This document shows positions 54,331 through 64,000 of a stretch of DNA of 64,000 nt, piece by piece. Where the stretch lies: contig NC_072893.1 of assembly GCF_027943255.1 (NCBI RefSeq), positions 8,246,001 through 8,310,000 of the forward strand, in the 5' to 3' direction. Both the position numbers and the translations under genes were made by a program. Source of the stretch: Anastrepha obliqua (lineage: Eukaryota; Arthropoda; Insecta; Diptera; Tephritidae). Under the pieces are notes generated by a model, which was not told the origin of the DNA, did not search any database, and worked only from the letters and a program-made list of their open reading frames with translations. The stretch's first letter is position 1; each line of letters begins with the position of its first letter.

Positions 54331-55574
54331 CGAGGTGTGTTCAAAAAGTATCGCGAATTTTGTGTTTTTCTTTGTCCCCTTCAAAGTAATCCCTATGAAA
54401 TATTATGCACTTGTTCAGCTCCTTGGATGCTATCTTTATCTCGTCAATCGTAGCGTGGCGTCGCCCTTTCATGGGCCTCTTCACTTTCGGGAACAAGAAG
54501 AAGTGACAGGGGGCCTGATCTGGGGAATACGCTGGCTGTGGGTGTGACATCATTGATGTATTGTTTTTGACCAAAAAGTCGCGCACAACCAACGATGTGT
54601 GAGCAGGGGCAGGGGCATTATCGTGATGCAAGAACCAATTTTTGTTCTTCCACAAATCCGGGCTTTCTGGCGCATTGCCTAGCGCAAATTGCACATAACT
54701 TGCAGGTAATATTCCTTATTGACCGTTTTACCCTGTGGCAAGAACTCATGATGCACAACGCCCCTGCAACCGAAGAAAACGGTAAGCAAAAATTTACATT
54801 CGACCGAACTTGGCGCGCTTTTTTCGGTCTTGGTTCGTGCGGCAGCTTCCATTGAGATGATTGAGCTTTGGTTTCCACGTCATAACCATAAATCCATGAT
54901 TCGTCACCAGTTATGACCCTCTGGAGCGAATTTGGGTCGTCGCGGACAGAGTCCAACATCTCATTACCAATGTTTATGCGATGCTGCTTTTGGTCGAAAT
55001 TGAGCAGTTTTTGTACGAATTTTGCAGCGACCCGTCTCATGACCAAATCATTGAAAAAACTCGAATGGCACGAGCCAATCGATATGTCTAGGTCCTCAGC
55101 AACTTCTCTAACGGTGATTCGACGATTGGCCAATACCATTTTCTTCCCTGCATCAATTTTTTCGTCTGCGTTGTTGTTGAAGTGCTCGGGCGTCCGGCAC
55201 GCTTTTCGTCGTTCACATCTTCTCGGCCTTCTGAGAGCATTTTGTACCACCGATAAACGTTGCTTTGGTCCTAAGCAGCTTCTCCGTATGACACAGTCAA
55301 CATTCGAAATGCATCCGCTCACTTCATTTCGTTTTTCAACACAAAATTTGATACAGGTTGTTTGATCCATCTTTTTGAATAGGTAAGCATCGAAGACGAG
55401 CCGAAACACGTGCAAGCAAAGCAGCTGTCAACAATTAACTGAACATTCAAATTGACCGAACTCGTCGGCATGAGTAAGAGACATGAGTACCAACATATCG
55501 CGCAAAAAATCGAAATTGGAATATACGTAACCTGCGAAAATTCAAAATTCGCGATACTTTTTGAACACACCTCG
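54331..55574 (-). mobile_element. Complete mariner element with perfect 32-bp termini
   Basis: 1244 bp. The left end CGAGGTGTGTTCAAAAAGTA then TCGCGAATTTTG is repeated exactly in inverted form at the right end (to 55574). TA lies outside both ends. The size is that of full-length mariner. The minus-strand transposase is present throughout but has frameshifts (see the next entry). The 21868-22924 element is a 5'-truncated sister with the same terminus. Identical long termini indicate that this is among the younger insertions here. Confidence 0.95.
54341..55372 (-). pseudogene. mariner transposase, frameshifted
   Basis: Start MDQTTCIKFCVEKRNEVSG at 55370. The N-terminal helix-turn-helix is damaged between 55310 and 55200 (two shifts around NVDCVIRRSC). 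It then reads well: MVLANRRITVREVAEDLDIS, AAKFVQKLLNFDQKQHRIN, RVITGDESWIYGYDVETKAQ (first Asp) and SSQWKLPHEPRPKKARQVRS. A frameshift at about 54790 precedes the LLxxFFxxxGVVHHEF strand, and another follows. SPDLWKNKNWFLHHDNAPAP (second Asp, about 54640), AYSPDQAPCHFFLFPKVKRP with the third Asp replaced by His, and RRHATIDEIKIASKEL complete it. Loss of the last Asp plus the shifts makes it inactive. Confidence 0.9.
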
Positions 55575-55923
55575 TATATTTCAGAAGAAATTAAAAATTT
55601 GATAGGGAAGCTCTTGCGTGGCGTCGGGTCGATTGCTTTACTTACACAATTAGCATTGTTCGAGGAAAAATGGAAAAATTTTGAAAGAAATAATAAAAAA
55701 ATTAATAGACTATATAACTGAGACCCGAACCACTTCGAACGACTGCCTTACCACTGGGAACCACAATTTATTCAGTGAGTGAAAATGAAAGCTTGAAAAA
55801 TATTGAATATTCATGGAATATCACTTGCCAACTCGATAATGACGCCAATCATACCGCCAGAGCAATAAAAGTACGATTTAAAGAGGTCGCAGGACCTCAA
55901 CTCCATAGTACAAATATGTTTTT

Positions 55924-56385
55924 GTAGGTTAGGTTAGATGATGCTACAGACCGACTTATGACAGTAGTCGCTCTGTAGCACCAAATCACTTAAACCTTAA
56001 AGGTCCGTTGTGATACCACCGTGCGACACGGGAACCTCATTTATTTTTTTGCGTGGAACCATTTTGTGGCTCTTATAAAGCACAGGACTGGTCTGATTCC
56101 CACGCTGGACAGTTCCGTAAGAGAACTGAAAAAGTATCTACCTAGAAAAACTGCTCTAATTTTAACTAAGGCTAGGCAATTGCAAAGGAAGTACTCAACT
56201 GTTTCTTCCTCTTCCCCATCTCTACCATATTCATGGGAGAAAACTCGTAGTATCAAGAAGTGCTTGTCAAATAGCCAATGGTCGGTTATACGAGCCACAA
56301 CTTTCGAGATACCTTCTCTTGAGAGGCTAAGCAGGTTCTTCTTCTGCGGATTTTTGCCATTTAAGAGTGACACGCGCCCATTTTT
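55924..56385 (-). pseudogene. I/LOA-type LINE, zinc knuckle and 3' end
   Basis: Minus strand: LLSLSREGISKVVARITDHW, LILRVFSHEYGRDGEEEETV, EYFLCNCLALVKIRAVFLGR and LTELSSVGIRPVLCFIRATK then WFHAKK. This is SRxxISxxVxxITGHxxxxxHxxxLG...CRxCGDEEETVEHFLCxCPALxxxRxxxLG...VRxxLxFIRATxWF. The 3' end is TCATCTAACCTAACCTAC (minus, near 55926-55938), the same CTAACC-type tail as the LINE ending at 44999. The polymerase is missing. Confidence 0.78.
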
Positions 56386-56841
56386 TCAAGTCGGATATTA
56401 CTTCCTTTGCCCATTCCAACGATTTGGTCTGTTAGCTGATCTGCTGCTACCTTTCCAAGTCTAAATAAGACCCTATTGGCCACCTTTTTGTCGTAATAGC
56501 TTTGTTTTGAAGGACACGCACGTTTAGCCAGTCCCCTGTCCGAGACTTGTAACCCGCCTAAAAATACTAGGCTCTTCTATCACAGCCTGCTGATTAAACC
56601 TGGAAGCAGGTGCCGACCCTGTCCCTTATAAGAGGTTGAGGTGACATGAGGATTGTTCGCCCTAAGCGGAGTTGCGCTCGAAACTCCTGCTAACGACCAA
56701 TTGGAGACCGGTTTCCTAAGCCTCCTCGCCCACCGCTGCCTCCTGCAGTACTTGTACTGGAACCAGCTGTAGCTATATGTACCAATGTACGAGTATGTCT
56801 GCGCACCAACATTTGATCAATAATTTGAGTAACTGTACATA
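56386..56841. other. LINE-adjacent sequence, not assigned
   Basis: Higher GC than the spacers (for example 56600-56760). It may be more of the LINE on the minus strand, but no motif confirms it. Confidence 0.3.
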
Positions 56842-57448
56842 ACGGGTGATCAATTAAGAGGAGTTTTTTTCATTTGCGTTTTTTTACAGATCGCGCGCGA
56901 GTTGTGGCAAACTGTCATCGTGGATTTGTTGAACAGCGTTTGGCATTTCATCATGGAAAGACTCACACCGCAACAACGTCTACAAATTGTTCAACTGTAT
57001 TATGAAAATCAGCGTTCTGTGACAAGCCACTTGCCATACAGCTCGTGAAACAATGACTTTATTGAGAAGTCATTTCGGAGAGCAGCTGATTTCACGTTTA
57101 GGACCTGTGAGTTGGCCACCAAGTCACACCTTTGGACTTTTTTCTTTGGGGATTCGTGAAGTCCAAGGTCTATGCTGATAAACCAGCTACGATTGAAGCT
57201 CTGGAAGCCAACATTACGCGTGTTATTCACGACATACCAGTCGAAATGCTCGAACGAGTGATTGAAAATTGGACCTTCAGAATGGACCACCTTAAGCGTA
57301 GTTGCGGCCAACATTTGAATGAAGTCATATTCAAAAAGTAAATGTCAAAGAATGTCCTTTCAAATGATAAATAAAGGTTTTGAACATAATTTACATTTCT
57401 GTTTTTTTTTTAACTATTGAAAAAAGCACCTCATGATTGATCACCCGT
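56842..57448 (+). mobile_element. DUF4817-type ITm deletion derivative with intact ends
   Basis: ACGGGTGATCAATTAAGAGG at the left and ACGGGTGATCAATCATGAGG read from the right, each flanked by TA (56840-56841, 57449-57450); total 607 bp. The plus strand codes MERLTPQQRLQIVQLYYENQ then RSVT (from 56954) and stops after a deletion. The C-terminus is kept: VTPLDFFLWGFVKSKVYADK, PATIEALEANITRVIHDIPV, EMLERVIENWTFRMDHLKRS and LNEVIFKK (57123-57341). About 200 codons covering most of DUF4817 and the catalytic core are missing, leaving only the last Asp (LDFFLWG). This is a typical MITE precursor. Confidence 0.88.
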
Positions 57449-57450
57449 TA

Positions 57451-57853
57451 CATACATGTATATGTAAATATTTTCCTCGCGCAATTCCGTGTTACTATAA
57501 GCACTAATTAGAAGCGAATACAATCAATGGCAAACAGTCGACTAAACACGATTTGTAGCGGAGCAAAATGTTGTCATCATTCTCGAAGGTCTGAAGCTGC
57601 ATCAAAATATAATAAATATCACACAGCGTAGAAAAAGCTTCATTAACAACAACATCAACAACAAAATCATGCAAGCCCACTAATTGTATTATCTACATCA
57701 AATAGTGGAGTTGGTTCTAATTAAAGTTTGACACTTTCAGAAGTGCAAGTCATACACATTTGTCTGTGTTTACATATTGACAAGCATAATATTGGTGCGC
57801 TGACATTAGTACGATGTAAGAAAAAATTAAGTGCATGCTTCAAGTTAATATAA
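57451..57853. other. AT-rich spacer
   Basis: No element or gene recognised. A short AACAACATCAACAACAAAATC tract near 57645-57665 resembles LINE 3' tails, but I find no coding remnant beside it. Confidence 0.35.
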
Positions 57854-58056
57854 AGGGTCTTTGAAAAGTGACGTCTGAATGTCAGTAGTGAATAATCTCT
57901 AAGCGATACCTTTTTTGATATCATCAATGCGTTAAAATTATTAAAACTTATTATGAAAATAGTCGATCTTTAAAAACAACATATCGCGAAATTTGTGATT
58001 TGTTTTTTGGAAATAATCGTACGAATGAGTCAACAATTCAGTCGACGTTTATTTAT
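57854..58056 (+). mobile_element. DUF4817-type ITm transposon, 5' end (second copy)
   Basis: GGGTCTTTGAAAAGTGACGT then CAGTAGTGAATAATC aligns with the left end at 8028 (GGGTCCTGCCAAAGTGACGC, AGTAGTGAATAGTTC). The frame that follows gives ALKLLKLIMKIV-type text and, in the true frame, YYENSRSLKTTYREICDLFF and NNRTNESTIQST, i.e. the same DUF4817 helix-turn-helix as 8195-8320. It ends abruptly before the tandem array region. Confidence 0.72.
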
Positions 58057-58164
58057 GTTTGTATTATTGTTGTTAAGTAATTAATTTTTATTGGTCAGGA
58101 TTGTGTTAATTTTCCTTTTTAATAGAGATATTTTGGTTCAAGTAATCTTTATATTTTTTTGTAA

Positions 58165-59515
58165 GCATTTTTCACAGAAAGAATTTCCATTTGTCCCACT
58201 ATGCAAAGTCACAATCGACATCTTCCGGCATTTCAATAGTCGCATTACACAGAATGTAGATTTCTGGGCTAAATATTTGGCATTTTCTTTAACTTTTGCG
58301 ATTTTTTATGAATTTTTCGCAGAAAAAGTATGCATTTGTCCAACTGTGCAATGTTGCAATCGACAACTTCCGGCATTTCGAAAGTCGGATTACACGGAAC
58401 GTAGATTTCTCGGCTGAATATTTTGTATTTCCTTTTACTTTTGTGATTTTTTATGAATTTCTCATACGAAAAGTTGCCGCAATCGACATCTTTCGGCATT
58501 TCGAAAGTCGTATTACACAAAAAGTAAATTTATCTGCTAAATATTTAGAATTTTCTTTTACTTTTGCGATGTTTTATGAATTTTTCGCGGAAAAAGTTGG
58601 TACTTGTCCCACTGTGCAATGTCGCACAGAATGTATTACACCGCACCTAGATTTCTGGACTAAATATTTTACATTTTTTTACTTTTGCGGTTGTTTCTGA
58701 ATTTTTCCCAGAAAAAGTATGCATTTGTCCCACTATGCAATGTTGCAATCGACATCTTTCGGCATTTCAAAAGTCGTACGACACAGAATTTGAATTTCTG
58801 AGCTAAATATTTTGCATTGTCTTTTACTTTTGCGATTTTTTATGAAATTTTGACAGAAAAAATTGGCATTTGACCCACTGCACCAGCTTCCGGCATTTTG
58901 AAAGTCGTATTACACAGAAAGTAGATTTCTCGGCTGAATATTTTGTATTTTCTTTTACTTTTGCCATTTTTTTTTTAATTTTTCGCAGATGAAGTATTCA
59001 TTTGCCCCACTGTGCAATGTTGCAATCGACATCTTTTGGCATTTCAAAAGTCGTACGACACAGAATTTGGATTTCTGAGCTAAATATTTTGCATTGTCTT
59101 TTACTTTTGCGATTTTTCATGAATTTTTTACAGAAAAAGTTGGTATAATATTTGGCCCATTGCACAATGTCGTAATCAACAGCTTCCGGCATTTCGAAAG
59201 TCGTATTACACAGAAAGTAGATTTCTCGGCTGAATATTTTGTATTTTCTTTTACTTTAGCGATTTTTTTTTTAATTTTTCGCTGAGAAAGTATTCATTTG
59301 TCCCACTGTGCAATGTTGCAATCGACATCTTTCGGCATTTCAAAAGCCGTACGACACAGAATTTGGATTTCTCAGCTAAATATTTTCCATTTTTTTTACT
59401 TTTGTGATTTTTTATGAACTTTTTACAGAAAAGTTGGCATTTTACCCACTGTACAATGTCACAATCCTGCATTTCAAAAGTCAAGTTTTTGCAATAATAA
59501 TATTTAGCATTTTCT
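58165..59515 (+). repeat. Tandem array of about ten ~145-bp units with dimeric pattern
   Basis: The anchor CGGCATTTC recurs at 58225, 58371, 58494, 58760, 58891, 59038 (as TGGC), 59187, 59333 and 59467 (as TGC). One degenerate unit lies near 58630. Each unit has a ..TTGTCCCACTGTGCAATG segment, the anchor, AAAGTCGTA.TACACAGAA, GATTTCT..GCT.AATATTTT and TTTTACTTTTGCGATTTTTT. From 58760 two unit types alternate. Type B has AAAAGTCGTACGACACAGAA and GAGCTAAATATTTTGCATTG. Type A has GAAAGTCGTATTACACAGAA and CTCGGCTGAATATTTTGTAT. Units are contiguous with no spacers. The short frames inside, repeated on both strands, are by-products. Confidence 0.9.
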
Positions 59516-59519
59516 TTTA

Positions 59520-61270
59520 CCTTAAACTGTTCCGTGTTTCATTATTTCCAATTTTCCCTGCAGGGTCATTACTATGCATGTGGATATTTACACTTACACA
59601 CATACAATATTAAAAAAACAGGTGTTTAGTTTGAGTGTGCTTGTCAAAAATTACAATTTATAGTGTAAACCTTAGATTCTAGACAAATTATCATACAATA
59701 ATTAGTTGCTTAAATATACTCCACATTCAAATTCAGATTACTTTTCATATTAAAAAACATTCTTTCCTGCAATACCTGGTCAACTCTTTGGAGGCCATTT
59801 ATCTGCAGCTCTCATCATTAGACACCTTACTACCGGTATTTACTTCCGTTTGCTCTTTTTTTTTGTTTTAAGATACTTAACTCAGAACTATTTCTGAAAT
59901 TATTGCATTTAAAGCAGCTGGGATTTTCAAGGCTTCCCCTGCGGAAAGGTTAGCTTTAAAGCGGCAGTTAAGATCATTAAACGTTTAATTAGAACTATTG
60001 TTCCATTATAAATACAAGTATGTATGTATGTGTACCAATTATTTATGTTATAACTACTTACTATTGGTATGCTGTGCATTTGGCCACTTAACTCTTAACC
60101 TTTGAATTATTTATTACTGGAATAAAAACAAAAAATAACGAGGAAAATGAAGTAAGTGTAATGGCAAATCAGTTAATCAGTTACGGCATACCTTCGCTAG
60201 AACTTCGAAGAATAATCGCCGTATGGTCAGTAAAGCTCTTAAGCAGATTTCTAACTACTTCAAAACTAGTTTGACAGCCCAAGTGGCATATTATTTATTC
60301 AGATTAATTACAATGAAAATTATAATTAATTAAGCACTAGCTGCCAGGGCTATCGGCTGTGACATATTAAATACTTTCACAACCATAAAGCAGACTGGCT
60401 TTAATCGGGGCGCCAGATCAAAAGAGAGCACCTGATTATGAGGTGTCAGACTTTTTAGCCAAAATGAGATCTGCCCGTAATTGACTCGCAAGAAGAAGTA
60501 ATAGTATTCCTCTTACAGGTATACACCACTATTATTTAGAGGGAAATTTTAGTTATCTATAGACTTCGATTGGTCCCAAAATTTGTGTAGAATATAAGTT
60601 TTTAAAAGGGTTCCGGATCTGTATACCTAAGCAGGTGTGGTCGCGTAGGACCCGAAAATTGGAAAAAATAGTATAATATTGGTATCAATGGCAAAGTGCT
60701 TGAACTAGGTTTATATATATATATTCTTGAAATAAGTTTGCCACCTGTCTGAAAAGTCATAATTAGTTAAGAATTTAGGTTACAAGGTATATTACAATAT
60801 TCGTATCAAATGAAAAGTATTTTGATCCCTATCAGAATATAAAAAATAAATAAAATGTATCATATATCTCAGTTATCATTACGATATTTGTATCTAAACA
60901 AGTGTACTCTAGTTTCAATTCAAATAGAATTATATCTGAATATATATATACCTATATATATACATATCTGAATGTATTAATAATATGAATGCCATCTATC
61001 AAAATATGTTTCTGGTAGTGTTTGCCACCTACTTGAAATAAATGAAATTTATTATGTATTGAAGTTATAAGTTAAGCATCAAGAAGTTGCGTTGCCAGCT
61101 ATCCCAAATAGGAACTGATTAAAAACATTGATACTACAGTATTACTATCAAATTAAATATGCTATAATTGAGATGGAGGTATATTAAAAAAATTATAACT
61201 TAAATAAGTTTAATAAGTTAATATAGTAATGAAATATTGAAATCGGAAGAGTTCATTCGAAAATATTGCA
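59520..61270. other. AT-rich spacer
   Basis: TA-rich tracts (60712-60724, 60940-60965) and no ORF. TTTGCCACCTGTCTGAAA at 60738 resembles TTGCCACCTGTTCGAAA at 24812 in the inverted-repeat element, so an old relative may be present. Too diverged to call. Confidence 0.35.
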
Positions 61271-61274
61271 AATT

Positions 61275-61762
61275 CATGTCAGATTCTAGGAACCACGAAT
61301 ATTCATGAAATATAAAAGATATATGTTTAAAATTTTTTTACATGAAAGTATGTACAAAACTACGAGTCGCAATTACTCAATAAACCGTGTATTCTTCATC
61401 GTTGTCGAGTATAGCCTGGCATCTTCTCGGCATGCTTTGAACCGGCTTTTCTGCGTAGCTCGTCGACAAATAGGACCAGATTTTGTGAACTTGACGCATG
61501 AGTTGCTTTAAATCATGGATTGGCCTTCCGGCAAGATGCGTTTTCATATTATAGTTCCCCACACATTTTCACTAGGGTTGGCGTCTGAGGACACGTTCGA
61601 TGCTGTTGATACTCACATCTATTCCCCTTTTAGCATGAATTGTGCGTGTTTGACGTAGTCACAAAGAATGATCCCGTTAAAAAAGTTGGACGATCCCTTT
61701 ATCCTGCTTTTTTGTCGTCACTCGCTTCAAGCCGCGCTCGAAAAAGTCATCAAGGTGTTTAA
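61275..61762 (-). mobile_element. Tc1-like transposon, C-terminal half (second copy)
   Basis: Matches 28475-29000 closely at the DNA level (ATTCATGAAATATAAAAGAT, TTACATGAAAGTATGTACAA, GTATAGCCTGGCATCTTCT). On the minus strand the frame reads HLAGRPIHDLKQLMRQVHKI, WSYLSTSYAEKPVQSMPRRC and QAILDNDEEYTVY, the LxxLVxxMPRRCxAVIxxxGxxTKY end of Tc1 transposases. A shortened SP.ANPSENVW-type region follows near 61570. Neither terminus is preserved as in the first copy, apart from TGTCAGA near 61278. Confidence 0.82.
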
Positions 61763-61795
61763 AAAAGCTTTTATTAGCAGTTTCTAATATAAACT

Positions 61796-61915
61796 ACAAT
61801 TTGTTAGGGCTCTCATCCTGCCCGTCTTACCGTATCGCTAGAAGCTTGCAAGATGACAACATCCGATGAAGCGACGCTTAGAGTGTTTGAGAGAAGAATT
61901 TTTGCGGAAGTTGTT
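61796..61915 (+). pseudogene. RTE-like LINE scrap
   Basis: LVRALILPVLPY, stop, and KLARMTTSDEATLRVFERRI near 61849-61905 match the LVRxLILPVLTYGxEAW and MTTSDEATLGVFERKILR blocks that immediately precede the part retained at 17356-17800. Same family, different segment. It is joined on the right to the unrelated 61976 ORF. Confidence 0.72.
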
Positions 61916-61975
61916 GTGTCGAACGAAACGATGGAAAAATTGATTATTTAAAATCAGGAACCTCTGCTAAAGAGT

Positions 61976-62625
61976 ATGAAAAGTGCCGAAGTGCGTACAT
62001 TAGTACAAACTGCATCCAAGCAGCAAAACGGAAACAAGAAGAAGGAGAAAGTACACATAACTTCTCCATTAGTACCCCGTAAAAAACGAGGTGAAGTGTT
62101 TGATTTTAAGAATCAATGTTTATTTTGTAGCGAAGTTGCTGATGAGGCTGCAGAGAAGAAGAAAAGAGAAAAATACAGGCGAAAGATAAAAAATGGTGAA
62201 TTGGTGAAAAGTCGTATAATTTTACAGTATGATTTGATATTTTCAAATAAAACATCATCATCATCGCCTCTTGAGAAACCTCGTCAAGATAATCAAGTTA
62301 CAGAAGCTATGTTGGAGAAAATTTTTGATAATTATCCTCATTCCGAAACACATATTTTATTTCTGCACGCATTAAGTGGCTGTGACACAACTTCTGCGCG
62401 TTTTAAAAAGGGGAAAAAATCATTTTTAAAAGTTTTTGAGAAACTGACAAATTTGGATGAGCATTTGAGGAAGAAAATTGTTCGGCCCAGAGATTATTAG
62501 AGAATGGAACTCAAACTGTATTAGCAGTCTATAATGCTCCGAAATCTGTGAAAAGTCTCGATTATCTTCGTTATATGCATTACGTCAAGTCTACAAAACT
62601 TAATAAACCTGTCCAGCTTCCTATG
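61976..62625 (+). pseudogene. Uncharacterised CxxC / GCDTTSA protein remnant
   Basis: 174 codons from 61976 to 62500. A basic N-terminus is followed by FDFKNQCLFCSEVADEAAEK (residues 42-61, a CxxC that may bind metal), a KKKREKYRRK stretch, and near the end HILFLHALSGCDTTSARFKK then GKKSFLKVFEKL. After a frameshift, KSLDYLRYMHYVKSTKLNKP and VQLPMS (62551-62625) continue. I recognise FLHAxSGCDTTSAxFxxGKxxxxKxxxK and YVKSTxLxKPVQL from multi-copy uncharacterised proteins of insects and cnidarians, probably element-encoded, where they lie in this order. The middle, usually several hundred residues, is deleted. Cut on the right by a LINE of opposite strand. Function unknown. Confidence 0.6.
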
Positions 62626-63465
62626 TCTCTGAGTCTCACCGCGCTGCAAGTAGCTATTGTTTTAATGTGTAAATCTAATGGCAATAGATGTGTTAGTACA
62701 TTGAGCGCTTCAGTAGGACTGGTGTTAAGCGCTCCTGTAGTTAAGATACACGCTGTTCTTTGTATCTTGTTCAGCTTAGTTTTGTTGTATTTCCTTTCTG
62801 TTGCAGACCACCAAACTAGTGCCGCATATGTTAGTATTGGCCTTACAATGGCTGTGTAGGACCAGTTGGATAATTTTGGTTGGATACCCCATTTTTTTCC
62901 CAACATTCTCTTACATGTGTAAAGTGCTATGTTCGCTTTCTTTACCCTGTACTCTACGTTGGACTTAGAGCTGAGTTTGGGGTCCAGGATAACCCCTAGG
63001 TATTTTGCTGTTTGGTTAGCGTGAGGCTGACGCCGTTTAGTTTTGGGAGATTAAAGTTTGGCACCTTGGTTTTCTTGGTGAATAGCATCAGTTCCGTTTT
63101 ACTCGGGTTTACACTTAAACCACAGTCCGTGGCCCAATTGCTGAGTAATACCAGAGCTAATTCCATAATCTCACTGATTGTGGTTGGAAACATTCCTGAA
63201 ACCATAAGCACTATGTCGTCCGCGTACGCCACTACTTGAATTCCCTTTCGGTTGAATTTGGTAAGGATGTTGTTAGCGACTAGTAACCACAGCAGAGGGG
63301 ATAAGTCACCTCCCTGAGGGGTTCCCCTGTTGACAGAGCGTTTTATCGTGCTGCTGCCTACCTCACCGATGATTATTCTAGTTTTGAGCATATTCTCTAT
63401 CCATTCGTTGAGACCCATGTCTATGCCTAACATGTTAAGATCCTCAATTGTAGATCTTGTGATTA
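62600..63465 (-). pseudogene. I-group LINE reverse transcriptase with YADD box
   Basis: Minus strand from 63465: ITRSTIEDLNMLGIDMGLNE, GTPQGGDLSPLLWLLVANNI (motif B), GIQVVAYADDIVLMVSGMFP (motif C with intact YADD, about 63240), WATDCGLSVNPSKTELMLFT then KKTKVPNFNLPKLNGVSLTL. A frameshift at about 63000 leads to KYLGVILDPKLSSKSNVEYR, LGKKWGIQPKLSNWSYTAIV, RPILTYAALVWWSATERKYN and LTTGALNTSPTEALNVLTHL, ending VRLRDIGSWTG. One frameshift in about 285 codons makes this the best preserved RT in the window. Fingers, motif A and RNase H are missing at the two ends. Confidence 0.88.
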
Positions 63466-63469
63466 ATTC

Positions 63470-64000
63470 ATAATTTATTTATTTTTTTCATAATGTAAGT
63501 TATTAATATTAATTAGGTTAAAATTCAAATATAATTCCTATATTTTCATTAACCATTCTGCAATTACATGGGCAAGGGGATAGGTTAGGAAAAAATCATA
63601 AAATATATTATGATAATTATAATTAATAAAAACTGGCAAATATTTATAATTATTTATTTATCGATAGTTCATCAACTATATATGGTGCGTTTTCGACCGG
63701 AGGCAACGGTTGATCTGAAGTGATCCGGTGACCGCGCCCTCTATCTCGAAAACGGTTCACCGTATACAAAATTTTGTTCAACAAAATTTGTAGAGAATTT
63801 CGTATTCTACAAATATGAAATGAAATATTTACAAAATAAGCGCAAAAACCCGGTTTTTGTGACCTTTGACCTTGAAATTTAATAGTAGGTTTTGAGACAA
63901 CTTTTAGAGTATCAATGTACAAGTATCTACAGACTTACAGCTGGGTATCTCGAATACCGAGATTCTTACCTAATTTAAGCTTAAATGACTGGACTATTTA
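63470..64000. other. AT-rich spacer
   Basis: No gene recognised. A 90-codon minus-strand frame (63650-63922) has no family resemblance. Confidence 0.4.

Noticed and set aside
54913..55365. 150-codon plus-strand frame
   Set aside because: It is antisense to the mariner transposase in the complete element at 54331-55574.
58165..59515. CRISPR-like regular repeats
   Set aside because: Units are contiguous ~145-bp monomers without unique spacers, in a eukaryotic sequence; this is a tandem array.
62548..62859. 103-codon plus-strand frame as a continuous protein
   Set aside because: Only the first ~25 codons continue the GCDTTSA-type protein; the rest is antisense to the LINE thumb region.

Overview
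This window looks like nuclear DNA from an insect, most likely a higher fly. The reasons are AT-rich spacers, a nuclear copy of a dipteran-style mitochondrial 16S rRNA, and transposons of mariner, Tc1-like, pogo-like and I/R1/RTE-like LINE types throughout. A tRNA-derived SINE resembles repeats I associate with tephritid fruit flies; that genus-level guess is from memory and unconfirmed. I find no convincing intact single-copy host gene. Almost every long reading frame is a transposable-element remnant or its antisense shadow.

Layout. 0-8 kb: a piggyBac-like scrap, a mitochondrial 16S insertion (2625-3058) beside a decayed tandem duplication, R1-like and RTE-like LINE scraps and two mariner scraps. 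8-20 kb: a DUF4817-type transposon, SINE copy 1, a near full-length mariner (9077-10122), a LINE joined to an IS630/Tc1/mariner (ITm) scrap, a LINE endonuclease fragment, a TTAA-flanked MITE-like element (14813-15511), two RTE LINE tails, and a DUF4817 transposon holding a pogo-like element (18860-19446). 20-30 kb: three mariners, SINE copy 2, a long-inverted-repeat element with a cysteine-rich ORF (24534-25787), a GA/CT-armed structure (27003-27713), and a LINE split by a Tc1-like element (28467-29318). 30-43 kb: several LINE remnants, four mariner/DUF4817 remnants, the best SINE copy (38191-38511), and a SINE head fused to an ITm transposase. 43-57 kb: a LINE with a possible 5' inversion, a LINE split cleanly by a mariner (46509-47253), two more ITm elements (one broken by a LINE endonuclease fragment), a complete mariner with perfect 32-bp termini (54331-55574), and a DUF4817 deletion derivative (56842-57448). 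58-64 kb: a roughly ten-unit tandem array with dimeric higher-order pattern (58165-59515), a Tc1 copy, an unusual CxxC/GCDTTSA protein remnant (61976-62625), and a LINE reverse transcriptase (62600-63465).

How the parts relate. The elements are nested in layers: mariner in LINE, Tc1 in LINE, pogo in DUF4817 transposon, LINE in ITm transposon. They lie in both orientations and nearly all are broken by frameshifts, stops or deletions. The most interesting relationship is between the SINE and one RTE-like LINE: both end in a stem-loop-like segment, then GCGCCAATT, then a short tandem tail. That is what a SINE using that LINE's machinery would show. The dense mixed-strand arrangement would suit heterochromatin or a piRNA-type cluster, which the sequence alone cannot prove. 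Family and clade names are from recognised motifs; no database search was run.
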